NCBI RefSeq assembly: GCF_001440395.1
Contig: NZ_LLXZ01000160.1
Span: 16,938 to 80,937, forward strand
Direction of reading: 5' to 3'
Length of the DNA: 64,000 bases
Source: Bradyrhizobium jicamae
GTDB taxonomy: Bacteria > Pseudomonadota > Alphaproteobacteria > Rhizobiales > Xanthobacteraceae
The number at the start of each line of letters is the position of its first letter. Position 1 is the stretch's first letter. A program made the translations under genes and the position numbers. The notes below the pieces were generated by a model that ran no database searches, was not told where the DNA came from, and saw nothing but the letters and a program-made list of their open reading frames with translations. Positions 35,439 to 43,663 of the stretch are shown here, in pieces.

Positions 35439-36479
35439 ATGGCCTTCAACAAAGACGTTATCGAAGCGATCGGCAACACGCCTCTCATCAAGCTGAAGCA
35501 AGCTTCCGAAGCCACCGGCTGCACCATTCTCGGCAAGGCCGAATTCATGAATCCGGGACAGTCGGTCAAGGACCGCGCCGGCAAGTGGATGATCCTGGAG
35601 GCCGAGAAGCGCGGCGAACTCAAGCCCGGCGGCCTGGTGGTGGAATCGACCGCCGGCAACACCGGCATCGGTCTCGCCGTGGTCGCCAGCGCGCGCGGTT
35701 ACCGGACCTTGATCCTGATCCCGGAAACGCAGAGCCAGGAAAAGAAGGACATGTTGCGGCTGTGCGGCGCCGAACTCGTCGAGGTTCCGGCGCTGCCTTA
35801 CGCCAATCCGAACAACTATCAGCATGTCGGTCGGCGGCTGGCCGCCCAGCTTCGCAAGACCGAGCCGAACGGCGTGTTGTTCGCCGACCAGTGGAACAAT
35901 CTCGATAACGCCAAGGCGCACTACGAGTCCACTGGACCGGAGATCTGGGAACAGACCGGCGGCAAGATCGACGGCTTCATCTGCTCGGTCGGCACAGGCG
36001 GCACGTTGGCCGGCGTCAGCCGCTATCTGAAGGAGAAGCACCCGGGTATCGTCAACGCCTGCGCCGATCCGCATGGTTTTGCGATGTACGAACTGTTCAA
36101 GCACGGCAAGGCCAAATCGACACCGGGCGACTCGATCACCGAAGGCATCGGGCTCGGCCGCGTCACGCCCGTCGTCGAGACGGCGAAGGTTGACGACGCT
36201 TTCCTGATTTCGGACGAGGAAGCCGTGACGGTGATCTATGACCTGCTCGAGCACGAAGGGCTGTGCCTCGGTGGCTCCACCGGCGTCAACATCGCCGGCG
36301 CGATCCGGCTTGCGAAACAGCTCGGTCCCGGCAAGACCATTGTGACCATCCTTGCCGACTCCGGCAATCGCTATCAGTCAAAGCTGTTCAATCCGGAATT
36401 CATGCGCTCGAAGAATTTGCCGGTGCCGACCTGGCTGGAGAAGCGCAGCAAGATCGACGTGCCGTTCGAGAAGACGTGA
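35439..36479 (+). CDS. cysK: cysteine synthase A (O-acetylserine sulfhydrylase)
   Basis: This 346-residue PLP enzyme is fold type II. The Schiff-base lysine is K44 in NPGQSVKDRAG, the substrate loop is ESTAGNTGIG (residues 69-78), and the phosphate-binding loop is SVGTGGT near residue 187. It makes cysteine from O-acetylserine and sulfide in the cytoplasm. It is slightly longer than the usual 310-320 residues because of a C-terminal extension (FMRSKNLPVPTWLEKRSK). Monocistronic. No good Shine-Dalgarno is visible, so the start rests on the family alignment. Confidence 0.93.
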   Translation: MAFNKDVIEAIGNTPLIKLKQASEATGCTILGKAEFMNPGQSVKDRAGKWMILEAEKRGELKPGGLVVESTAGNTGIGLAVVASARGYRTLILIPETQSQEKKDMLRLCGAELVEVPALPYANPNNYQHVGRRLAAQLRKTEPNGVLFADQWNNLDNAKAHYESTGPEIWEQTGGKIDGFICSVGTGGTLAGVSRYLKEKHPGIVNACADPHGFAMYELFKHGKAKSTPGDSITEGIGLGRVTPVVETAKVDDAFLISDEEAVTVIYDLLEHEGLCLGGSTGVNIAGAIRLAKQLGPGKTIVTILADSGNRYQSKLFNPEFMRSKNLPVPTWLEKRSKIDVPFEKT

Positions 36480-36482
36480 GAT

Positions 36483-36575
36483 TTGTAGGGTGGGCAAAGG
36501 CGCACTTGCGCCGTGCCCACCATCGCTCAACGGCGAGACTGTTGGTGGGCACGCTGCGCTTTGCCCACCCTACAA
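36483..36575. repeat. nested palindromic intergenic repeat
   Basis: The outer arms TTGTAGGGTGGGCAAAG (36483-36499) and its complement (36559-36575) form a perfect 17-bp pair. Inner arms CGTGCCCACCA (36512-36522) and TGGTGGGCACG (36543-36553) are a second perfect pair. It fills the space between convergent cysK and aapP and may act as a bidirectional terminator. I recognise the GTAGGGTGGGCAAAG word as a recurrent intergenic element of bradyrhizobia, from memory. Confidence 0.85.
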
Positions 36576-36582
36576 GCAGCGG

Positions 36583-37326
36583 TTAATGCCGCAAGATCTG
36601 GCTCAGGAACAGCTTCGTCCGCGCGTGCTGCGGGTTGGCGAAGAATTCATGCGGCGTGTTTGACTCGATCACCTGGCCCGCATCCATGAACACGACGCGA
36701 TTGGCGACCTCGCGGGCAAATCCCATCTCGTGCGTGACGACCAGCATGGTCATGCCTTCCTTGGCGAGGTCGACCATGGTGTCGAGCACTTCCTTGACCA
36801 TTTCCGGATCGAGCGCCGAGGTCGGCTCGTCGAACAGCATGACCTTCGGGTTCATGGTCAGCGCGCGGGCGATCGCGACGCGCTGCTGCTGGCCGCCCGA
36901 CATCTGGCCCGGGTACTTGTTGGCCTGATGCGGGATCTTGACCCGCTCCAGGAATTTCATTGCGGTCGCCTCCGCATCCTTTTTCGGGATGTTGCGCACC
37001 CAGATCGGCGCCAGCGTGCAGTTCTCAAGCACGGTCAGGTGCGGAAACAGGTTAAAGCTCTGGAACACCATGCCGACCTCGCGCCGGACCTCGTCGACCC
37101 GCTTCAGGTTCGGCCCCAGTTCAATGCCCTCGACCACGATCTGGCCTTCCTGGAATTCCTCCAGCGCATTGATGCAACGGATCAGCGTCGATTTGCCCGA
37201 GCCTGACGGGCCGCAGATCACGATGCGCTCGCCCTTCGCGACATCGAGATTGATGTCGCGCAGCACGTGAAAGTCGCCGTACCACTTGTTGAGGGCGTTG
37301 ATGCCGACGATCGAATTTGCGGTCAT
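36583..37326 (-). CDS. aapP: ABC transporter ATP-binding protein for L-amino acids
   Basis: This 247-residue ABC ATPase has Walker A GPSGSGKST, signature MSGGQQQRVAIARAL, Walker B VMLFDEP and the switch His in VVTHEMGFA. It matches the polar amino-acid uptake subfamily (GlnQ/AapP, 240-260 residues). As the last gene of aapJQMP it powers uptake through AapQ/AapM. It lies 10 bp after aapM. Confidence 0.93.
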   Translation of the reverse strand: MTANSIVGINALNKWYGDFHVLRDINLDVAKGERIVICGPSGSGKSTLIRCINALEEFQEGQIVVEGIELGPNLKRVDEVRREVGMVFQSFNLFPHLTVLENCTLAPIWVRNIPKKDAEATAMKFLERVKIPHQANKYPGQMSGGQQQRVAIARALTMNPKVMLFDEPTSALDPEMVKEVLDTMVDLAKEGMTMLVVTHEMGFAREVANRVVFMDAGQVIESNTPHEFFANPQHARTKLFLSQILRH

Positions 37327-37336
37327 GGTGGTGTAC

Positions 37337-38848
37337 TCAGTTGCGACGGTGGGCGTTCAGCCTGTTCTCGACGAATAGCGAGTAACGCGACATCCCGAAA
37401 CAGAAGACGAAATAGATGATGCCGGTGAAGGCAAAGCCGGTGAACAGCGTCGTCGGCGTCGACCAGACCGGGTCGCTGAAGGAAGCCCTGAGCTGGCCGA
37501 GCAGATCGAACAACGCGACGATCGAGACCAGCGAGGTGTCCTTGAACAGCGCGATGAAGCTGTTGACGAGGCCGGGGATGACGTGGCGCAGCGCCTGCGG
37601 CATCACGATCAGCGCCGTGGTCTTGGTCCACGACAGGCCAAGCGCGCTCGCCGCTTCCGCCTGCCCGCGCGGGATCGCCGCCAGGCCGCCGCGGATGACT
37701 TCGGCCTGATAGGCGCCGGCAAACAGCGCGATGCCGATCAGGGCGCGCATCAGCCCGTCGATGGTGAAGCCGGTCGGTACGAACAGCGGCAGCATATAGG
37801 TGGCGAAGAACAGCACGGTGATCAGCGGGACGCCGCGCCAGAACTCGATAAAGGCAATCGAGAAAATCCGGATCAGCGGAATGGTCGAGCGGCGCCCGAG
37901 CGCCAGCGCGATACCGACCGGCATCGAGGCCACGATGCCGACGACCGACACCACCAGCGTTACCAGCAGTCCGCCCCAGAGCCTTGTATCCACCTCCGGC
38001 AATCCGCCGCGGTCGAGCCCCATCACAGCGATGACGACGGCAATGCCGACGAAGATCGCAAGGGTAGTGGCGACGGCGCGTAACCCACCGGTCAGCCAGA
38101 ACAGCAGCGCCGACACGATCACAGCGGTCGCCGCGAGGTCGGCCCAGACCGGACGTCCGTAGGCCTGGATCTGGTCGCGCAGCCAGGTCAGCGGCAGAAG
38201 TATCCAGCTCACCACGGTACTCAGCAGCACCAATAGCTTGCCGATCACCCACAGCAGCGGTCCGATGACGGCCGTGGTCTCGCCTGATGTCACCAGCTTC
38301 CGGCCGCCCTCGCCGATACTGTCATTGAAGCCGGAGAGAAGCCCGGCCGTCCAGCTCACGCCGAAGCCGCTGAGCCCGCCGCCGCGCAGCAGGAAGAAGG
38401 CCACGATGGGAAGCGCCACGAAAAACAGGATCGCGTTCGGGCCCTTGGCCGGCAAACGCGGAATCAGTAACGGTATCAAGAGGATCGCGGCAAGCGCGAA
38501 AGTCAGATTGACGCGCCAGCGTTCCGGCTCCGGATAGAAGCCGTAGATGAATTGCGAGAACTTGGCCTGAATGAAGGGCCAGCACGCGCCCACCACATCG
38601 CCCGGATTTTTCGGCAGGCAGGCGGTGCGGTCCGTGCCGGTCCAGACCGCGTCGATGAACGCGAACCTTATGGCGGGAACGACGATGACCCACAACAGCA
38701 ACGCGCTGACAATGGTGATCAGGATGTTGGTCGGGGAATTGAACAGCCGCGTACGCAGGAAGCCGATGAAGCCGGTCGTCTTCACCGGCGCCGGCCGCTC
38801 GGGCACCAGATCCTGGCGGACAAAATTGGATGCGGTGGTGTCGCTCAT
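37337..38848 (-). CDS. aapM: general L-amino-acid ABC permease, AapM type
   Basis: The ATG at 38848 overlaps the aapQ stop codon (ATGA), giving 503 residues. The C-terminal 220 residues are the permease core with the EAA loop: AAIPRGQAEAASALGLSW, then RHVIPGLVNSFIALFKDTSLVSIV. The N-terminal half holds several further hydrophobic helices (FALAAILLIPLLIP, ILFFVALPIVAFFLL, AATAVIVSALLFWL). It is therefore longer than the rhizobial AapM I remember (about 385 residues). It forms the membrane channel with AapQ. Confidence 0.92.
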   Translation of the reverse strand: MSDTTASNFVRQDLVPERPAPVKTTGFIGFLRTRLFNSPTNILITIVSALLLWVIVVPAIRFAFIDAVWTGTDRTACLPKNPGDVVGACWPFIQAKFSQFIYGFYPEPERWRVNLTFALAAILLIPLLIPRLPAKGPNAILFFVALPIVAFFLLRGGGLSGFGVSWTAGLLSGFNDSIGEGGRKLVTSGETTAVIGPLLWVIGKLLVLLSTVVSWILLPLTWLRDQIQAYGRPVWADLAATAVIVSALLFWLTGGLRAVATTLAIFVGIAVVIAVMGLDRGGLPEVDTRLWGGLLVTLVVSVVGIVASMPVGIALALGRRSTIPLIRIFSIAFIEFWRGVPLITVLFFATYMLPLFVPTGFTIDGLMRALIGIALFAGAYQAEVIRGGLAAIPRGQAEAASALGLSWTKTTALIVMPQALRHVIPGLVNSFIALFKDTSLVSIVALFDLLGQLRASFSDPVWSTPTTLFTGFAFTGIIYFVFCFGMSRYSLFVENRLNAHRRN

Positions 38849-40050
38849 CCGCCCATGCTCCGGCTGATGCGCCATCCATAGAAACTCATGATCGCGCTGG
38901 TGACCAGGGAGATCAGGAGATAGACGCCCATGGTGATGCCGATGATTTCAATCGCCTGCCCGGTCTGGCTCAGCGTGGTGCCGGCGAACACGGAAACGAG
39001 GTCGGGATAGCCGATCGCGACCGCCAGCGAGGAGTTCTTGGTCAAATTGAGATACTGGTTGGTCAGCGGCGGCAGGATCACGCGCAGGGCTTGCGGGATC
39101 ACGATCAGCCGCAGCACCGAGCCGCGCTGCAGCCCGAGCGAGGAGCCGGCTTCCATCTGGCCCTTGTGCACGGAGAGAATGCCTGCGCGCACGATCTCGG
39201 CGATGAATGCCGCCGTGTAGGTCGATAGCGCCAGCGTCAGCGCGACGAATTCCGGGATCAGGCGCGAGCCGCCGGCGAAATTGAAGCCCCTGAGCACCGG
39301 CACCTCCCACGTGACGGGGATACCGAAGATCAGCATGCTGATCAGCGGCAGACCGATGATCATGCCGAGCGCGTAGGGCCAGACCTTGATCACCTTGCCG
39401 CTCTGGAAGAGCTGCCGGCGCGCGTATCGCCACAGTGCGATCGTGGCCACGATCGCGACCAGCAGGGCGACGACAAAGGGCTCGAACCCCGCCTGCCCGA
39501 CAGGCTTCGGAACGACCAGGCCGCGATTGCTGAGAAAGATGCTGTCGAAGATCGAAATGCTCTGCCGCGGATTGGGCAAGGCGGCGAGCACCGCAAGATA
39601 CCAGAACAGGATCTGGAACAGCAGCGGCAGGTTGCGGATCAGTTCGACATAGCCGCCCGCGATCCGCGACAGCAGCCAGTTCGGCGACAGCCGGCCGAGT
39701 GCGACGAGGAATCCGATCACGGTGGCAAAGAAGATGCCGATCACCGAGACCAGCAGCGTGTTCAGCAAGCCGACCACAAAGACGCGCGTGTAGGAATCGG
39801 ATCCCGAATACGGGATCAGGCTCTGGCTGACGTCAAAGCCGGCATTGTTGGCGAGGAAGCCGAAGCCCGCGGTGATCCGCTGCGCCTGCAGGTTGGCGCG
39901 GGCATTGGCGACGATCTCATACGAGATCCAGGCGAGCGCGGCGACGAACAGGAGCTGGAGCACGAAACCGCTCCAGCCCGCCCGCCCGCCGAGCGCTCGC
40001 TGCAGCCTGGGAAGTAGCTGCGACGGAGGTTTTCGGGGTTCGATGGCCAT
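38845..40050 (-). CDS. aapQ: general L-amino-acid ABC permease, AapQ type
   Basis: This 401-residue permease has N-terminal membrane helix LQLLFVAALAWISYEIVANA, the large periplasmic insertion, and a C-terminal core with the EAA loop SVHKGQMEAGSSLGLQRG, then RLIVIPQALRVILPPLTNQYLNLTKNSSLAVAIGYPDL in parts. Length matches AapQ (about 400). Paired with AapM. It lies 24 bp after aapJ, and its TGA overlaps the next ATG. Confidence 0.93.
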   Translation of the reverse strand: MAIEPRKPPSQLLPRLQRALGGRAGWSGFVLQLLFVAALAWISYEIVANARANLQAQRITAGFGFLANNAGFDVSQSLIPYSGSDSYTRVFVVGLLNTLLVSVIGIFFATVIGFLVALGRLSPNWLLSRIAGGYVELIRNLPLLFQILFWYLAVLAALPNPRQSISIFDSIFLSNRGLVVPKPVGQAGFEPFVVALLVAIVATIALWRYARRQLFQSGKVIKVWPYALGMIIGLPLISMLIFGIPVTWEVPVLRGFNFAGGSRLIPEFVALTLALSTYTAAFIAEIVRAGILSVHKGQMEAGSSLGLQRGSVLRLIVIPQALRVILPPLTNQYLNLTKNSSLAVAIGYPDLVSVFAGTTLSQTGQAIEIIGITMGVYLLISLVTSAIMSFYGWRISRSMGG

Positions 40051-40074
40051 CGCCGCAGCCCCTCTCGCTGGCGA

Positions 40075-41091
40075 CTAGCGGATCGGCGGGGCGTACTGGA
40101 TACCGCCCTTGCTCCATAGGTTGTTGAGGCCGCGCGCGATGCCGAGCTTGGAGCCGGCGCCGACGTTGCGCTCGAAGGATTCGCCGTAGTTGCCGGTCGC
40201 CTTTACGATCCGCACCATCCAGTCCTTGGTCAGGCCGAGTTGCTCACCCAGATTGCCGTCGGTGCCGACCGCGCGCTTGACCTCGGGCTTGTCGGACTTG
40301 GCCATCTCGTCGATGTTCTTCTGGGTCATGCCGAGCTCTTCAGCGCCGACCATCGCGTACAGCGTCCATTTCACGACGTCGAACCACTGGTCGTCGCCAT
40401 GGCGGACCATCGGTCCGAGCGGCTCCTTCGAGATCACTTCGGGCAGCACGACGTGATCGGCGGGATTGGCGACCTTCAAACGCTCGGCGTAGAGCTGGGA
40501 GACGTCTGACGTGAAGACGTCGCAACGGCCGGACTCATAGGCTTTCACGGTTTCGTCGGCGGTCGCGAATGCGATCACCTCATACTTCATGTTGTTGCCC
40601 TTGAAGTAGTCGGCGAGGTTCTGTTCGGTCGTGGTGCCGGTCTGCACGCAGACGGAGGCGCTGTTGAGCTCCAGCGCCGAGTTCACCTTCAGCGACTTCT
40701 TCACCAGAAAACCCTGGCCGTCATAATAGGTTACGCCGGTGAAGTTGGCGCCCAGCGAGGTGTCGCGCGACAGCGTCCAGGTGGTATTGCGGGACAGCAC
40801 GTCGATCTCGCCGGACTGCAATGCGGTGAAGCGGTCCTTGGCCGACAGCGGGACGAACTTGATCTTGGTGGCGTCGTTGAAGATGGCGGCGGCGATCGCC
40901 CGGCAGATGTCGACGTCGAGGCCGGTCCAGTTACCCTTGTCGTCCGGCGACGAGAAGCCCGGCAGGCCCTGGCTGACCCCGCAGGACAGCATGCCGCGGT
41001 CTTTGACCGTCTTGAGGGTTTGCGCCGAGGCGGCCTGGGCCGACAGACCGGCGGCTAGGGCAAGGGTGACAACCAGAGATACGCGTTTCAT
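40075..41091 (-). CDS. aapJ: periplasmic general L-amino-acid-binding protein
   Basis: This 338-residue solute-binding protein has a cleaved signal peptide (ALAAGLSAQAASAQ). The mature start TLKTVKDRGMLSCGVSQGLPGFS and the blocks NWTGLDVDICRAIAAAIF, LSRNTTWTLSRDTSLG and GRCDVFTSDVSQLYAERL are characteristic of AapJ/BztA (family 3). It delivers a broad range of amino acids to the AapQ/M/P transporter, which in rhizobia is important for amino-acid cycling in nodules. It is the first gene of the operon, with AAGG before its ATG. Confidence 0.94.
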   Translation of the reverse strand: MKRVSLVVTLALAAGLSAQAASAQTLKTVKDRGMLSCGVSQGLPGFSSPDDKGNWTGLDVDICRAIAAAIFNDATKIKFVPLSAKDRFTALQSGEIDVLSRNTTWTLSRDTSLGANFTGVTYYDGQGFLVKKSLKVNSALELNSASVCVQTGTTTEQNLADYFKGNNMKYEVIAFATADETVKAYESGRCDVFTSDVSQLYAERLKVANPADHVVLPEVISKEPLGPMVRHGDDQWFDVVKWTLYAMVGAEELGMTQKNIDEMAKSDKPEVKRAVGTDGNLGEQLGLTKDWMVRIVKATGNYGESFERNVGAGSKLGIARGLNNLWSKGGIQYAPPIR

Positions 41092-41427
41092 GGGTTAGGC
41101 CTTTCAAGGGGACGTCCGGAGATTCTTTTTAGGCAACGCCTGACGTTGTGGGGCCAACCCGCTGATCCCTCGCTGAAAAGCGTCATCGTGACCGTGCATT
41201 TGACATGCCATTCCGGTCAGGCGGTGGATCAGGTATCGCGGCAGGCCCCTCAACTTGCAGCGACTGTTAGTTAGTTCGCATCTCAGAACGACTAGCGTGC
41301 CGGGTCAAGGGGTTGACTGCCGTCTTCTGTGTCTTGTTATTAAGTCGCCCGGCTCCGACCCCGCCGCCGGCGGCGTTTTCGCGATCAAGTTGCGCCTGCG
41401 GCATAACGTCTTGGATAATGCAAACGC
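41092..41427. other. divergent intergenic region between aapJ and the metC-like gene
   Basis: Promoters for both flanking genes must lie in these 336 bp. I see no clear -35/-10 pair or operator and no small gene. Confidence 0.4.
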
Positions 41428-42621
41428 ATGAGCTTTTCGAACGACGGCCCGTCCAATCCGCAAAAAGCCGAAACCAGGCTGGTCACTGCCGGCCGTGATA
41501 CCAAGGGGCAAAGGGGCTTCGTCAACCCGGCGGTCTTCCACGGCTCCACCGTGCTCTATCCGACCGCCGAGGACCTGCACGCCCATCGCGCCGAATTCAC
41601 CTACGGGCGCCACGGCAGCCCGACCACGCGGGCGCTGCAGGACGTGCTGATGTCGCTGGAGGGCCCGCAATGCGCCGGCGTCGGCCTGGTGCCGTCGGGC
41701 CTTGCCGCCATCAGCACCACCCTGCTCTCGGTCCTGAAGGCCGGCGACCATCTGCTGGTGACCGATAACGTCTACCGGCCCACACGCAATTTCTGTAACG
41801 GCATGCTGGCCCGCTACGGCGTCGAGGTCACCTATTTCGATCCGCTGATCGGTGCCGGCATCGAGAAATTGTTCAAACCGAACACCAAGGCGGTGCTGGT
41901 CGAGGCGCCCGGCTCGCAGTCGTTCGAAATGAGCGACATTCCCGCCATCGCCGCCGTCGCACATGCGAGGGACGCGCTCGTCATCGACGACAACACCTGG
42001 GCGACCGCGCTGTTTCACCGCTCGCTCGATCAGGGTGTCGACATCAGCATGCAGGCCGCCACCAAATATATCGGCGGCCATTCCGACATCATGTTCGGCA
42101 CGATTTCGGCGAACGCGAAGGCGTGGCCGCTGATCGCCGAGGGCATCCGCCTGCTCGGCGTCTGCGCCGGGCCCGACGACGTATTCCTGGCGCTGCGCGG
42201 CGCCCGCACGCTCTCGGTGCGGCTCGCGCAGCACTACCGCTCCGGCCTGGAAATGGCGCGCTGGCTCGCCAACCGGCCGGAAGTCCTGCAGGTCCTGCAT
42301 CCCGCGCTCGAAAGCCATCCGGGCCATGCGATCTGGAAGCGCGACTTCACCGGCGCCTCCGGCCTGTTCAGCATTGTCCTGAAGCCGGTGCCGCAGCAGG
42401 CGGTCGACACCCTGCTCAATACAGTCAGGCTGTTCGGCATGGGCTTTTCGTGGGGCGGCTTCGAAAGCCTCATCATCCCGTTCGACTGCAATGAATATCG
42501 CACCGCAACCAAATGGTCGCCGGGCGGACCGACGCTGCGACTGCACATCGGCCTCGAGAATGTCGATGATCTCAAGGCCGATCTCGAACGCGGCTTTGCG
42601 GCGCTGAAGGCAGCTACCTAA
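41428..42621 (+). CDS. metC: cystathionine beta-lyase, MetC type
   Basis: This 397-residue PLP enzyme of the Cys/Met metabolism family has RGFVNPAVFHGSTVLYPT, the cofactor-contact block FTYGRHGSPTTRALQ, and the PLP lysine K213 in AATKYIGGHSD. The C-terminus GFSWGGFESLIIPF is typical of the rhizobial MetC subgroup. It cleaves cystathionine to homocysteine, pyruvate and ammonia; cysteine-S-conjugate lyase activity is a common alternative. Monocistronic and divergent from the aap operon. Confidence 0.88.
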   Translation: MSFSNDGPSNPQKAETRLVTAGRDTKGQRGFVNPAVFHGSTVLYPTAEDLHAHRAEFTYGRHGSPTTRALQDVLMSLEGPQCAGVGLVPSGLAAISTTLLSVLKAGDHLLVTDNVYRPTRNFCNGMLARYGVEVTYFDPLIGAGIEKLFKPNTKAVLVEAPGSQSFEMSDIPAIAAVAHARDALVIDDNTWATALFHRSLDQGVDISMQAATKYIGGHSDIMFGTISANAKAWPLIAEGIRLLGVCAGPDDVFLALRGARTLSVRLAQHYRSGLEMARWLANRPEVLQVLHPALESHPGHAIWKRDFTGASGLFSIVLKPVPQQAVDTLLNTVRLFGMGFSWGGFESLIIPFDCNEYRTATKWSPGGPTLRLHIGLENVDDLKADLERGFAALKAAT

Positions 42622-42631
42622 ACCGGGCCGC

Positions 42632-43663
42632 TCACGCCGCCCGATTTCCTACCCTGGCAGCGCCAGCCATCTCGGCGGCGAGCAACAGGGCCGCCCGGCT
42701 GGCGCCAACCGAAGCGACGCCCTGGCCGGCGATGTCATACGCCGTGCCATGCGCCGGCGTGCAGATCGGAAACGGAAAACCGCCCAGGATCGTCACCCCA
42801 CGGTCGAAGCCCATCAGCTTCATCGCGATCTGGCCCTGGTCGTGATACATCGTCAGCACCGCATCGAAGGCGCCGTTTTTGGCGCGCAGGAAAACCGTAT
42901 CGGCCGGAAACGGCCCTTCCGCCGCTATTCCTTCGGCCCGGCCGGCGCTGACAGCGGGTTCGATCACATCGATCTCCTCACGGCCGAAATTGCCGCCGTC
43001 GCCGGCATGCGGATTCAGCCCGGCCACCGCAATACGGGGCTCGGCAAAGCCGGCCCGCCGCATGCAGGCATCGGTCAGTTTCAGCGCGCGATGAATGCGT
43101 TCGACCGTTAGCCGGGAGGCGACATCCTTGAGCGGGATATGCGACGTGACACGGGCATTCCAGAGCCTGTCGAGCACGTTGAATTCGCTGGCCGGCGTCT
43201 TCAGGCCGGCGACCTCGGCCGAGAATGCAATCTCGTCGTCATATTCCGCGCGCGCGAGCCGCATCGCCTTCTTGTTGAACGGCGTGAAGCAGACCGCATC
43301 CGCCTGCCCGTCGCGCGCCAGCGTCAGCGCCCGGCGGTAATTCTCCAGCGCGAACGCGCCGCCCGCCTGGCTCGCGACACCGCGTTCGATGGTGGCGGGA
43401 TCGAGATGGCCGAGATCCATGAAGGCGGCGTCACTGCCGATTGTTTTGGGGTCCGCCGATGGCGTTACATTTGGCAGGTCGCTCTCGACGCCGGCGACGC
43501 GCGCGCCCTCATCGAAAACGCGGCGGTCCCCGATCACGATCAGGCGCGCACACGAACGGACTTCGTTTGAACAGGCGAGTTTTGCGGTCAGCTCCGGGCT
43601 GATGCCGGCGGGGTCTCCCATCGCCAGCGCGATCAGCGGCTTGCCGGGACTTTGCATGTTCAT
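42632..43663 (-). CDS. PdxA-like 4-phospho-hydroxyacid dehydrogenase
   Basis: The ATG at 43663 overlaps the tctA stop (ATGA), giving 343 residues. The PdxA fold is clear: LIALAMGDPAGISPELTAK, FTPFNKKAMRLA, TSHIPLKDV, VAGLNPHAGDGGNFGREE, and the metal-His block TMYHDQGQIAMKLMGFDRGV. True PdxA oxidises 4-phosphohydroxy-L-threonine in vitamin B6 synthesis. The catabolic setting here points to a PdxA2-type enzyme acting on another 4-phosphorylated hydroxyacid. No DUF1537-type kinase, the usual partner of PdxA2, is present in this operon. It is the last gene of the operon. Confidence 0.85.
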   Translation of the reverse strand: MNMQSPGKPLIALAMGDPAGISPELTAKLACSNEVRSCARLIVIGDRRVFDEGARVAGVESDLPNVTPSADPKTIGSDAAFMDLGHLDPATIERGVASQAGGAFALENYRRALTLARDGQADAVCFTPFNKKAMRLARAEYDDEIAFSAEVAGLKTPASEFNVLDRLWNARVTSHIPLKDVASRLTVERIHRALKLTDACMRRAGFAEPRIAVAGLNPHAGDGGNFGREEIDVIEPAVSAGRAEGIAAEGPFPADTVFLRAKNGAFDAVLTMYHDQGQIAMKLMGFDRGVTILGGFPFPICTPAHGTAYDIAGQGVASVGASRAALLLAAEMAGAARVGNRAA

